The position numbers were made by a program, and so were the translations under genes. The notes below the pieces were generated by a model. That model was not told the DNA's origin. It made no database searches and was given only the letters and a program-made list of their open reading frames with translations. A stretch of DNA of 53,634 nucleotides. Source: DATNFP01 sp035606335. GTDB taxonomy: Bacteria > Bacteroidota > Bacteroidia > Chitinophagales > Chitinophagaceae. The stretch lies in NCBI GenBank assembly GCA_035606335.1, contig DATNFP010000199.1, positions 1-53,634 on the forward strand, read 5' to 3'. This document shows positions 1 to 7,968 of the stretch, piece by piece (the first letter of the stretch is position 1; every line of letters begins with the position of its first letter).

Positions 1-2
1 TC

Positions 3-296
3 CCCGAACTCGCTGCAGCTATTAGCGAAACAGACCAGCTGGTAGTTGAGCAGGCTGAGATACAGACCAAATACGACGTATATATAGAAAAGGAAAAAGA
101 ACTTGTGAAAAAGATGGCCTCTCTTGAAGGATTGACAATCCCTGAAACATTTAGCTATGATAAACTAACCGCGCTATCTGCTGAAGCCAGGCAAAAATTA
201 AACAAGATAAAACCACGCACATTAGGGCAGGCAAGTCGTATTAGTGGAGTGAATCCCAGTGACATACAAATATTAATGGTTTATATGGGGAGGTAA
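3..296 (+). CDS. mnmG: MnmG (GidA) tRNA uridine modification enzyme, C-terminal part
   Basis: The gene enters from the left edge; the frame is open from base 3, and 97 residues plus the stop remain. With MnmE, the MnmG family installs the carboxymethylaminomethyl group on U34 of certain tRNAs in the cytoplasm. The visible part is the C-terminal helical domain that contacts MnmE and tRNA. The stretch PRTLGQASRISGV followed by a short hydrophobic tail (ILMVYMGR) matches the usual end of this family. The FAD and NAD domains lie outside the window. recX follows after 27 bases, so the two may be cotranscribed. Confidence 0.9.
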   Translation, partial: PELAAAISETDQLVVEQAEIQTKYDVYIEKEKELVKKMASLEGLTIPETFSYDKLTALSAEARQKLNKIKPRTLGQASRISGVNPSDIQILMVYMGR

Positions 297-323
297 AATT
301 AATTATCCCCTGTTATAAAAAAT

Positions 324-773
324 ATGGATATCCAGGCTTCTATTTTTCATTATTGCAATTACCAGGACCGTTGCCATATGGAAGTGAGGAATAAGCTTTA
401 TGACCTGGGTTGCATCACAATGGAAGTAAATGAACATATTGCAAAATTGATAGAAGCCGGCTTACTCAACGAAGAGCGATATGCACGTTCTTATGCACGA
501 GGAAGATTCAAGATGAAACAATGGGGCAAGAGAAAAATAATTCAACAGCTAAAAGCTCATCAGATATCTGAATATTGCATAAAAAAAGCATTGAAGGAAA
601 TAGACGTTGATGAGTATATGAAAACACTGCACAAGCTTGCAGAAAAAAAGTGGCAGGGTTTATGCACTGAAAAGAGTAAGCTAACGGCGAAAGCAAAGCT
701 GTATAGGTATCTGATACAAAAAGGTTATGAGAACGATCTTGTACAAGACGTTATTAATGAATTAATAAAATAA
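324..773 (+). CDS. recX: RecX-family regulatory protein
   Basis: This 149-residue protein is almost entirely helical and fits the RecX family (three-helix repeats, usually 140-160 aa). RecX binds RecA filaments and limits their extension and activity during recombination and SOS induction. Diagnostic segments are LIEAGLLNEERYARSYARGR near residues 41-60 and WGKRKIIQQLKAHQIS after it, the typical first and second repeats; the C-terminal repeat (KLYRYLIQKGYENDLVQDVI) also fits. It is not next to recA here but between mnmG and apaG. Its stop is 53 bases before the preferred apaG start. Confidence 0.9.
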   Translation: MDIQASIFHYCNYQDRCHMEVRNKLYDLGCITMEVNEHIAKLIEAGLLNEERYARSYARGRFKMKQWGKRKIIQQLKAHQISEYCIKKALKEIDVDEYMKTLHKLAEKKWQGLCTEKSKLTAKAKLYRYLIQKGYENDLVQDVINELIK

Positions 774-826
774 TGACTTTCTCGTTTGCGGAAATAATTA
801 TATTTACAGTGAAAAGCGGGCATTAT

Positions 827-1213
827 ATGGTGCAACAGGTAACAGAAGGTGTGAGTATTACAGTGGAAACTTTCTATCAGCCGGCTCAGTCAAATCCGTT
901 GAGCTCAGAATACCTTTTTGCTTACAGGATCACAATAGAGAATCTCAGCACGATGCCTGTAAAATTACTTCGTCGTCATTGGCACATCATAGATAGCAAT
1001 GGATCTTACCGCGAGGTGGAAGGTGACGGAGTAGTAGGCCAGCAGCCTATTATTGAGCCCGGTGAAAGTTATCAGTATGTATCTGCAGCCAACCTTCGCA
1101 GCGATATGGGGAAAATGTACGGCACTTATCAAATGGAAAATCTCTACAACAAAAAGCTGATAAGTGTGAATATCCCCGAATTTCAGCTTATTGCTCCATT
1201 CAAAATGAACTAA
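827..1213 (+). CDS. apaG: ApaG-family protein
   Basis: 128 residues forming a single ApaG (DUF525) domain, a fibronectin-III-like beta sandwich. Motifs include MVQQVTEGVSITVETFY at the start, RITIENLS, LLRRHWHIID, VVGQQPIIEPGESYQYVS and a C-terminal IPEFQLIAP. The family is linked to Co2+/Mg2+ resistance in enterobacteria; its biochemical role is not firmly known. An in-frame ATG exists at 773, overlapping the recX stop. I prefer the ATG at 827 because family members begin at this point and the extra 18 residues (MTFSFAEIIIFTVKSGHY) are not domain-like. Confidence 0.88.
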   Translation: MVQQVTEGVSITVETFYQPAQSNPLSSEYLFAYRITIENLSTMPVKLLRRHWHIIDSNGSYREVEGDGVVGQQPIIEPGESYQYVSAANLRSDMGKMYGTYQMENLYNKKLISVNIPEFQLIAPFKMN

Positions 1214-1386
1214 AAAACATAAAAATTTTTCCTTCCCAACTCTTTAGTTTTTAATTGTTTAAAATTTCTATGATACCCTCACCTCACTGAAACCGTGTAT
1301 GAATGGGCTTTTGGGTATAAATTTTAATATAGCTTTGTTGTACGTTACACAAGAACTCCCTAACAAAAAAGCCTGCGCTCTGTGGT

Positions 1387-1809
1387 ATGAAAACAGAAAT
1401 TTCAATACTGATTGCAGACGACGACATAGACGACATAGAGTTTATCAGAGATGCCTTTCATCGAAGTGCCTTTGCCGGATCGCTGCAATTTTTTAGGAAT
1501 GGTGACAACCTGATGGCTTATTTGCTTCAGTCAAAGCAAGCATACGAACAAGAGCATGCCGCATTGCCCCAATTGCTGCTACTTGATCTGAATATGCCTA
1601 TGAAAGATGGCTATGAAGTGCTAAAAGAAATAAAAGCGGACGTAGTATTAAAAAATGTTCCGATAATAGTTGTCTCATCGTCGCCCCGAATGGATGAGGA
1701 GGAGCGATGTATAGGAATGGGATGCAGGAAATATTATAAAAAGCCAATTTCCCTTGCAGAATATGATGAACTGGTGGGTGGTATCTATAAGTTTTTGGAA
1801 ACAGCTTAA
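1387..1809 (+). CDS. Single-domain response regulator (CheY/Rcp1-like)
   Basis: 140 residues forming one receiver domain with no output domain. The acidic pocket is DDD at 11-13, the phosphoacceptor is Asp67 in LLLLDLNMP, the switch residue is a Ser near 97 (VVSSSP) and the conserved Lys-Pro is at 119-120 (YYKKP). All catalytic features are present, so it should be phosphorylated. The insertion before Asp67 (QSKQAYEQEHAALP) is typical of Rcp1-type regulators that pair with phytochrome-like or hybrid histidine kinases. No kinase is adjacent, so its partner is unknown. The apaG-to-regulator gap of 173 bases is AT-rich with no clear gene. Confidence 0.85.
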   Translation: MKTEISILIADDDIDDIEFIRDAFHRSAFAGSLQFFRNGDNLMAYLLQSKQAYEQEHAALPQLLLLDLNMPMKDGYEVLKEIKADVVLKNVPIIVVSSSPRMDEEERCIGMGCRKYYKKPISLAEYDELVGGIYKFLETA

Positions 1810-1871
1810 AAAGGTACTTAGTGTTAATTCCCTTAACCAAATAATGATATTCAAATAAGCTAATATTTTCG

Positions 1872-1879
1872 TACCTTTG
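1872..1879 (+). promoter_or_regulatory. Bacteroidota -7 element for typA
   Basis: TACCTTTG matches the TAnnTTTG -7 element used by the primary sigma factor of Bacteroidota. It lies about 112 bases before the typA ATG, implying a long 5' leader. I do not see a convincing -33 TTG at the expected distance. Confidence 0.55.
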
Positions 1880-1893
1880 CGGCCAAATTACTG

Positions 1894-1924
1894 ACCCTTC
1901 CTTTTTATTCCTGAAAGGAAGGGT
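1894..1924 (+). promoter_or_regulatory. Leader hairpin upstream of typA
   Basis: ACCCTTCCTTT (1894-1904) and AAAGGAAGGGT (1914-1924) form a perfect 11-bp stem with a 9-base loop. It starts about 15 bases after the promoter element and 66 bases before the typA start. The following bases (TATTTGTTG) are only moderately T-rich, so it could be a weak attenuator, an mRNA-stabilising 5' hairpin or a protein-binding site. Which of these is inference. Confidence 0.55.
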
Positions 1925-1990
1925 TATTTGTTGTAAGGAAAAATATAAAAGATTTCTATAAACTCTTAATCAGAGCAGGTAAAATTTATT

Positions 1991-3799
1991 ATGGATATTC
2001 GCAACATTGCCATCATCGCACACGTCGACCATGGCAAGACAACACTGGTAGATAAAATATTACACACCACACACGTATTCCGCGACAACCAGGAAACAGG
2101 TGAGCTGATAATGGACAGCAACGATCTGGAACGTGAACGTGGTATTACCATATTTAGCAAAAACGCTGCTGTAATTTATAAAGGCGTAAAGATAAATGTG
2201 ATAGATACTCCAGGCCACGCCGACTTTGGCGGTGAAGTGGAACGTGTGTTGAAAATGGCCGATGGCGTGCTATTGCTTGTGGATGCCTTCGAAGGCCCTA
2301 TGCCACAAACAAGATTTGTGCTGCAGAAGGCATTGCAGTTGAACCTGCATCCAATAGTAGTGATAAACAAAGTAGATAAGCCAAACTGCCGTCCTGAAGA
2401 AGTTCATGATGCCGTTTTTGAATTATTCTACCAACTCGATGCTACTGAAGAACAACTTAATTTCCCTACACTCTATGGTTCTTCAAAGCAAGGCTGGTTC
2501 AATACATCGCTTACCCAAACAGAAGATATAACACCTCTGCTCGATGTCATTCTCGAAAAAGTACCTGAGCCACAAGTGAAAGAAGGTAATTTGCAAATGC
2601 AGATAACCTCGCTTGATTATTCAAGTTTCCTTGGCCGTATTGCCATAGGAAAAGTAACGCGTGGAAGCATAAAAGAAAACCAGCCCATTACACTATGCCG
2701 TCTTGATGGCACTATGACACGTACCCGAGTAAAGGAACTCTATGTGTTCGAAGGAATGAGCAAAAAGAAAGTAAGTGAAGTAAACGCCGGCGATCTTTGT
2801 GCTGTAGTAGGTATAGAAGGTTTCCAGATAGGTGAAACGATTGCTGATGCTGAAAATCCTGAAGCTCTTACGGTAATACATATCGACGAGCCAACCATGA
2901 ACATGCAGTTCAGCATTAATAACTCTCCATTCTACGGACGTGAAGGTAAATTCGTAACCAGCCGAAACCTACGTGATCGCCTGATGAAAGAATTGGAGAA
3001 AAACCTGGCGCTGCGTGTAAAAGATACAGACGATGCTGATAAATTCCTGGTATATGGTCGTGGCATTCTGCACTTGAGCGTACTCGTGGAAACAATGCGT
3101 CGTGAAGGATATGAGCTGACTGTTGGCCAGCCGCAGGTAATAGTAAAAGAAATAGATGGCCGCCGTTGCGAACCATATGAAGTATTAGTTGTTGACGTAC
3201 CTGCTGAATTCAGCGGAAAGGTAATAGACCTGGTGACACAGCGCAAAGGTGAAATGCATATAATGGAAACAAAAGGTGAAATGCAGCACCTTGAGTTTGA
3301 GATACCATCACGTGGCTTGATAGGCTTGCGTTCTCAAATGCTTACTAATACTGCCGGTGAAGCTGTAATGGCACACCGTTTCGATGAATACAAACCCTGG
3401 AAGGGTCATATACCCGGACGTAATAACGGTGTATTGCTTGCCAAGCAAGGCGGGAACTCGACCGCTTATTCAATAGATAAATTACAGGATCGTGGAGCAT
3501 TCTTTATTGATCCGGGAGATGAAGTGTATTCCGGACAGATAATAGGGGAACATATTAAGCCAGGAGACTTGGTAGTGAATATTGTAGAAGGAAAGAAACT
3601 TACCAATATGCGCGCCAGCGGTAGTGATGATTCTGTACGTATTGTCCCGAAAATACAAATGACACTGGAAGAATGTATGGAATATATACAGCAGGATGAG
3701 TGTATAGAAGTTACGCCCCAAAGCATCCGTCTTCGTAAAATAATGCTTGACGAAGAAGACAGAAAAAAATTCCAGAAAATGATGAAATCAGAAGCATAA
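1991..3799 (+). CDS. typA: Translational GTPase TypA/BipA
   Basis: 602 residues, the normal length for TypA/BipA, an EF-G-like ribosome-associated GTPase needed for growth under cold or stress and for late 50S assembly. The G domain shows AHVDHGKT at 10-17, a RGITI switch I segment, DTPGHADF (G3) and NKVDKP (G4). Domain II, two alpha/beta domains and the BipA-specific C-terminal domain follow, including RGLIGLRSQMLTNT and RNNGVLLA. It has its own promoter, leader hairpin and downstream terminator, so it is monocistronic. Confidence 0.97.
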   Translation: MDIRNIAIIAHVDHGKTTLVDKILHTTHVFRDNQETGELIMDSNDLERERGITIFSKNAAVIYKGVKINVIDTPGHADFGGEVERVLKMADGVLLLVDAFEGPMPQTRFVLQKALQLNLHPIVVINKVDKPNCRPEEVHDAVFELFYQLDATEEQLNFPTLYGSSKQGWFNTSLTQTEDITPLLDVILEKVPEPQVKEGNLQMQITSLDYSSFLGRIAIGKVTRGSIKENQPITLCRLDGTMTRTRVKELYVFEGMSKKKVSEVNAGDLCAVVGIEGFQIGETIADAENPEALTVIHIDEPTMNMQFSINNSPFYGREGKFVTSRNLRDRLMKELEKNLALRVKDTDDADKFLVYGRGILHLSVLVETMRREGYELTVGQPQVIVKEIDGRRCEPYEVLVVDVPAEFSGKVIDLVTQRKGEMHIMETKGEMQHLEFEIPSRGLIGLRSQMLTNTAGEAVMAHRFDEYKPWKGHIPGRNNGVLLAKQGGNSTAYSIDKLQDRGAFFIDPGDEVYSGQIIGEHIKPGDLVVNIVEGKKLTNMRASGSDDSVRIVPKIQMTLEECMEYIQQDECIEVTPQSIRLRKIMLDEEDRKKFQKMMKSEA

Positions 3800-3825
3800 G
3801 AAATTAGAAAAGGATTAGTCTTTTT

Positions 3826-3854
3826 AAAACCGTCCCAGTTACTGGGGCGGTTTT
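3826..3854 (+). terminator. Rho-independent terminator of typA
   Basis: AAAACCGTCCCAG and CTGGGGCGGTTTT form a 13-bp stem with one G-U pair and a TTA loop. It begins 26 bases after the typA stop and ends in a short T run. Confidence 0.85.
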
Positions 3855-3937
3855 GCTGTATTATGTAAAAAATTAATCTTAATCTACCCAACCAACAAGC
3901 TACTCGAGTCGTCTATACTTTAACAATCCTTTAAAAC

Positions 3938-4339
3938 ATGAGGTACCTATTACTATTTTTATTCATATCATACCCTTGTTTCGCTAACGCACAAATAGCG
4001 AAAACAAATCATCTTGATCCATCCGTAGTCACAGGCCATTTTTTCATAAAAGAAAATACCAAAGGATATGAAGAGCAGATCAATGTAAACTACCTGCTTA
4101 CCCCTGCGCCATTTAGTAAGGTGATAAATATGGAGTTGGGCACCGCAAATCCGAGGGAGCTAAGTTGCAAACTTGTAACTGCGAAGGGTAGAACGATAAC
4201 CGATTGGCAGCCCACAGACATAAGTTATGTTTATCATCATCAGTTTGATATATCCTCACTCAACCAGGGAGATTATCGCCTGGATGTATATTCCGGTAAA
4301 GACAATAAAGTATACAGCATACCATTCACCAAAAATTAA
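3938..4339 (+). CDS. Small secreted beta-sandwich protein (cassette copy 1)
   Basis: 133 residues with a signal peptide (MRYLLLFLFISYPCFANAQ) and a mature part of about 115 residues predicted to be all-beta. It is a paralog of the proteins at 7,531 and 13,269. Shared features are VGSF/VTGHF-type start, INVNYLL.PAPF, a -W.P..I.Y.Y..EFDIS segment and a C-terminal SL..G.Y..DVY...NK.YSIPF. The C-terminal half resembles a sorting-domain or DUF3244-like sandwich but lacks an upstream cargo domain. It sits 23 bases before a very large sorting-domain protein, and this arrangement is repeated twice more, suggesting partner function. The role is unknown; chaperone, anchor or co-adhesin are guesses. Confidence 0.75.
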   Translation: MRYLLLFLFISYPCFANAQIAKTNHLDPSVVTGHFFIKENTKGYEEQINVNYLLTPAPFSKVINMELGTANPRELSCKLVTAKGRTITDWQPTDISYVYHHQFDISSLNQGDYRLDVYSGKDNKVYSIPFTKN

Positions 4340-4362
4340 ACCTATTGCATAAAAATTCTTAT

Positions 4363-7300
4363 ATGAGATACTTTAGGCTGTTTACGATTATCATTACAGC
4401 GCAAACGGTAGTTGCGCTGTCTGCTTTACAGGCGACAGCACAATTGGATAGCTGTAATGTATTTCTTCAAGGGAAGCATATAGAAGTAGGTATAAATGTA
4501 AACGGTGCTTTTGGGTCGAGCGTTCAGGGTCCTTCAGGTTATCACGGCAGGACTACAGGTGCGTCCATGCAGCAATCTTGCGGTTCAATAGGCGGTTGCT
4601 ATAGTGGTACATTAGGTGTCGGATTCGTTGCAGACCCAGATAAAGATGGCTGGACAGTAGGTACTCCAACCTATATTGGTGATTATTTTTTGCCCGGTGA
4701 TCCACAGGAAGGATGGGCTATACAAATAAATGGTAAAAGAACAAATTTCTTTAATGGTAGTGGGTATGCAACCTGTGGTGTTAATCCAATACCAACTAAT
4801 GCCACTGGTACTAATCTATCTTATGCTAACGATGGCAAATCGGTAACAGGCGAATGGCAAGGAACAGTAGATAATCTTGTTACAATAAATCAGGAAACGA
4901 CACTCGATTCAGGCAATGTGTTTTTCACAATGTATATTACGGTATACAATAATACAAGTGATACACTTCATAACCTTTATTATTTAAGAGAAGTAGACCC
5001 GGATAATGATGTAATGGATGCGCCTTCGAGCTTTACGGGCAATGCATATGAAACTTATAACTATATACCATATCAATTACCTAATCCACAAAATAGAACG
5101 CTTGTGGCAGCCTTGGGGGCCGCATATCCTAAAAAATCCTTTTTAGGACTTGGAACACTGGACTGCCGTGCAAGATGTTTTATTTTACAAGGAGGGCTTA
5201 CTCCTCCTGATGGAGATAGCTTGGATACAATGTTTAATTCATATAATATACTGGATCATGACTCATATGATTCCACCTATTATTATTACACAGGCACTCA
5301 TACTGATTCAACTAAGATAATTGGCTATAATCCTGAAACTGGCAAACCAATTTATGGTTCAGCATATAACTATTACTATAATGATGTGGGTATTGGACTC
5401 GTTTTTAATTTAGGAGACTTGATGCCGAATGATAGCATGACGTTCGCTTATGCCTATGTGCTTCGTGAAGCAGATCTGGATTCTGCCTTTCAGTCTACTC
5501 TGCCCAAATGGAAAAATGGAGATGATACATCAGCCTCGTTCGGAGGCTATCTTACCGGACATGGAATGTCTGTATGCAAGAATAGCGTAGTGCCTTTAAA
5601 GATTACACGTGGAGGCTATTATCACTGGACATGGTATGCTTCTAACACCAATGGCTTTGACTCTACGGTAGTTGTAGCAAATTACATGGGCAACCCAAAC
5701 GATAAGAATCTTACCGTTCTTGACTCTCTTGCGGGGCCAGAATCGGGATTGGATACGAATCATGGCCTTACAAACAAAATAACAATGGGTTCTCAACCCC
5801 GTACTATTATAGCGATCGGTGTATCACAAGCATGTGTGCCCGATACAATAGTAATGCATCTCATTCCTAATCTTTCCCCTCCGCCAAGAGTAACCCCAAC
5901 TGTTTATTACTGTCAGCATTCAAAACCTGCTCAATTAACTGCTGAGGGTACTTTCCTCAGATGGTACAAAAGTTTGTCGGGAGATACAGGTTCGGTAACG
6001 CCTCCTACCCCATCAACTGATTCAGTTGGCACGCATATATATTATGTTACCCAAACAGTGCAAAGCTGTGTAAGCGATATGGCAGCAATAACCGTAATAG
6101 TTAATCCACCACCACCGCCGATACAAGTAGGTAACAATAGCCCATTATGTCTTGGAGATACTGCAAGGCTTGTAGTTGATTCTGCAGCCGCTGCCACTTA
6201 TACATGGACAGGTCCGAATGGCTTTAGCAGCACGCAAAGAACTCCTGAAGTTCCAGACATTGTAATTGCGGATAGTGGTAAATATAGAATACAGCTTCTT
6301 GTAAAAGGATGTCCGGTACAGGATGCAACAACAAATGTGCGTATAGACCAGGTAATAGCAAACATCGGAATAGATACGGATAAAGTATGTATCAGTGCAC
6401 CGGTAAATATACGATTCACGGGTATTGCCCCTGATACCGGAACAACATATACGTGGAATTTTGCGGGAGCTGCTATCGAGAATGGCAGTGCAAAAGGTCC
6501 ATACATTGTAAAATGGGATACTTTGGGCACCAAACAAATAATTTTGGACGTGAGCAACTGGCGTTGCGATGCAAAAGATACGCAAACAATAAAAGTGTCC
6601 TTTGCCCCACAAGCAGCATTCAGTATGAAGAAAAATGTGTGTCTGAATGATACTGCAAGCATACAGGTGGCAAGCTATAGTTTGCAAAACGCTTCAAACC
6701 TTATATGGCAGTTTGATAGTGCTACTATTGCTGATGGCGGCACTGCAGGCTTCTACGTAGCCTCATGGAATACGCCGGGACAAAAAATAGTGCAGTTATC
6801 TATCGATTATCCTGAATGTGTGCGTGGCCCAATAGCCGATACGATCACAGTACATAATCCGCCAAATGCAGCAATACTAAATAGCACTAGCAGAGAGGAG
6901 ACAATTTGTGTAGGAGATAGCGTGACATTTACTGCAACAAGTGATTCCGGATATAGTTATGAATGGAGTCCCGCTTATTACTTCCCAAGTAATTTGAAAA
7001 ATAGCAATACAGCAATAGGTATAATACAGGCATCAGGAGATATATATCTAAGGGTAACAGATCAGTATGGATGTACAGTACAGGATAGTATGTATATATC
7101 AACTCAGCCTTGTTGTATTGTGGCTTTCCCTTCAGCTTTTACACCTAATGGAAACGGCCTGAACGATGTATTCTTACCAAAAACTATCGGCCATCACCAG
7201 GTGAAGATATTCAAAATCGTTAACAGGTGGGGTCAGACTGTATTTGAAAGTAAAACTGAAACAGAAGGATGGGATGGCAAATTCAATGGTGTGCCGCAGG

Positions 7301-7386
7301 ATATAGGTACTTATTTCTGGTACATCAATTATCAGTGCGATGGTAAAACTATAGAGCAAAAGGGAGAAGTAACATTAATACGATAA
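4363..7386 (+). CDS. Large secreted surface protein, type B T9SS sorting domain (cassette copy 1)
   Basis: 1,007 residues from the ATG at 4363. A TTG six codons upstream is in frame but gives a poorer signal peptide. After the signal peptide ending in ATAQ comes a ~500-residue N-terminal domain shared with the proteins at 7,969 and 13,720, including LDSCN, IEVGIN.NGA.GSS, GFVADPDKDGWTVG and GDYFLPG. Ig-like or PKD-like repeats follow (YYCQHSKPAQLTAEG, SPLCLGDTARL, YTWTGPNGFS). The C-terminus (CCIVAFPSAFTPNGNGLNDVF ... RWGQTVFES ... GWDGKFNG ... GTYFW) is the gliding motility-associated type B sorting domain. It should be exported by Sec and then type IX secretion to the cell surface or medium. 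An adhesin-like role is inferred. Confidence 0.85.
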   Translation: MRYFRLFTIIITAQTVVALSALQATAQLDSCNVFLQGKHIEVGINVNGAFGSSVQGPSGYHGRTTGASMQQSCGSIGGCYSGTLGVGFVADPDKDGWTVGTPTYIGDYFLPGDPQEGWAIQINGKRTNFFNGSGYATCGVNPIPTNATGTNLSYANDGKSVTGEWQGTVDNLVTINQETTLDSGNVFFTMYITVYNNTSDTLHNLYYLREVDPDNDVMDAPSSFTGNAYETYNYIPYQLPNPQNRTLVAALGAAYPKKSFLGLGTLDCRARCFILQGGLTPPDGDSLDTMFNSYNILDHDSYDSTYYYYTGTHTDSTKIIGYNPETGKPIYGSAYNYYYNDVGIGLVFNLGDLMPNDSMTFAYAYVLREADLDSAFQSTLPKWKNGDDTSASFGGYLTGHGMSVCKNSVVPLKITRGGYYHWTWYASNTNGFDSTVVVANYMGNPNDKNLTVLDSLAGPESGLDTNHGLTNKITMGSQPRTIIAIGVSQACVPDTIVMHLIPNLSPPPRVTPTVYYCQHSKPAQLTAEGTFLRWYKSLSGDTGSVTPPTPSTDSVGTHIYYVTQTVQSCVSDMAAITVIVNPPPPPIQVGNNSPLCLGDTARLVVDSAAAATYTWTGPNGFSSTQRTPEVPDIVIADSGKYRIQLLVKGCPVQDATTNVRIDQVIANIGIDTDKVCISAPVNIRFTGIAPDTGTTYTWNFAGAAIENGSAKGPYIVKWDTLGTKQIILDVSNWRCDAKDTQTIKVSFAPQAAFSMKKNVCLNDTASIQVASYSLQNASNLIWQFDSATIADGGTAGFYVASWNTPGQKIVQLSIDYPECVRGPIADTITVHNPPNAAILNSTSREETICVGDSVTFTATSDSGYSYEWSPAYYFPSNLKNSNTAIGIIQASGDIYLRVTDQYGCTVQDSMYISTQPCCIVAFPSAFTPNGNGLNDVFLPKTIGHHQVKIFKIVNRWGQTVFESKTETEGWDGKFNGVPQDIGTYFWYINYQCDGKTIEQKGEVTLIR

Positions 7387-7407
7387 AACATAAAAGTTTA
7401 TATAAAG

Positions 7408-7430
7408 GGGCGGCTCGAACACAGCCGCCC
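7408..7430 (+). terminator. GC-rich hairpin after cassette copy 1
   Basis: GGGCGGCT (7408-7415) pairs perfectly with AGCCGCCC (7423-7430) across a 7-base loop, 21 bases after the stop. There is no T run, so it may be a 3'-stabilising or weak terminating structure. Confidence 0.45.
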
Positions 7431-7530
7431 ACAATTGTTAAACGGAGAATTAAAAAAGGATTAGAAGTTAAAAATTTAGTAGAAAAGCTGATTTTTTAAT
7501 ATATTTATGATGCCCTAAATCAAAGGATTT

Positions 7531-7935
7531 ATGAAAAAATTGTTACTACTTGTTTTATTGAATATTGTAGTGATTTTTAGCTATGGTCAATCTGCCAGGC
7601 AATCGAATGATAATTCAGTAATTGGCGGGAGTTTTTATTATAATGTGACAAGCAAAGGAATAAAGCACCAGATCAACATTAATTATTCCCTCTTTCACCT
7701 GCCATTTCACGACGCATTTACTATGATGTTACATACAGCAAATAATCTTGAGCTGACTGCTAAAGTAGTAAATAGCGCAGGTGCGGTAGTTATAAAGTGG
7801 AAGCCTGAAAAAGTAAATTACAGGTATGAGCATGAATTTAACATATCGGCATTACCCACCGGGAAATACCATATGGATATCTATGCAGAAAATGGAAGTA
7901 ATAAAATTTATAGTATTCCTTTCAACAAAGAATAA
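7531..7935 (+). CDS. Small secreted beta-sandwich protein (cassette copy 2)
   Basis: 134 residues with a lipid-free Sec signal peptide (MKKLLLLVLLNIVVIFSYGQ). The mature part repeats the pattern of the copy at 3,938: IGGSFYYNV, KHQININYSLFHLPFHD, VVIKWKPEKVNYRYEHEFNI and LPTGKYHMDIYAENGSNKIY. The last part reads like the core of a type A sorting domain (LP.GKY...I) but ends right after the SIPF strand. It lies 33 bases upstream of its large partner gene. The function is unknown. Three-fold recurrence beside the large protein is the best clue that the two act together. Confidence 0.75.
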   Translation: MKKLLLLVLLNIVVIFSYGQSARQSNDNSVIGGSFYYNVTSKGIKHQININYSLFHLPFHDAFTMMLHTANNLELTAKVVNSAGAVVIKWKPEKVNYRYEHEFNISALPTGKYHMDIYAENGSNKIYSIPFNKE

Positions 7936-7968
7936 TAACAAACTATAGCTCTAACTAAATAATTTAAA

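Noticed and set aside
1299..1496. Plus-strand 65-residue frame before the response regulator
   Set aside because: It overlaps the receiver domain gene in another frame and is Arg/His/Cys-biased.
3466..3891. Minus-strand 141-residue frame over the typA end
   Set aside because: It covers the typA coding region and the typA terminator, and has no recognisable motif.
6145..6687. Minus-strand 180-residue open frame
   Set aside because: It lies wholly inside the first large surface-protein gene, is rich in Cys, His and Tyr, and has no domain-like pattern; it is a shadow of the plus-strand gene.
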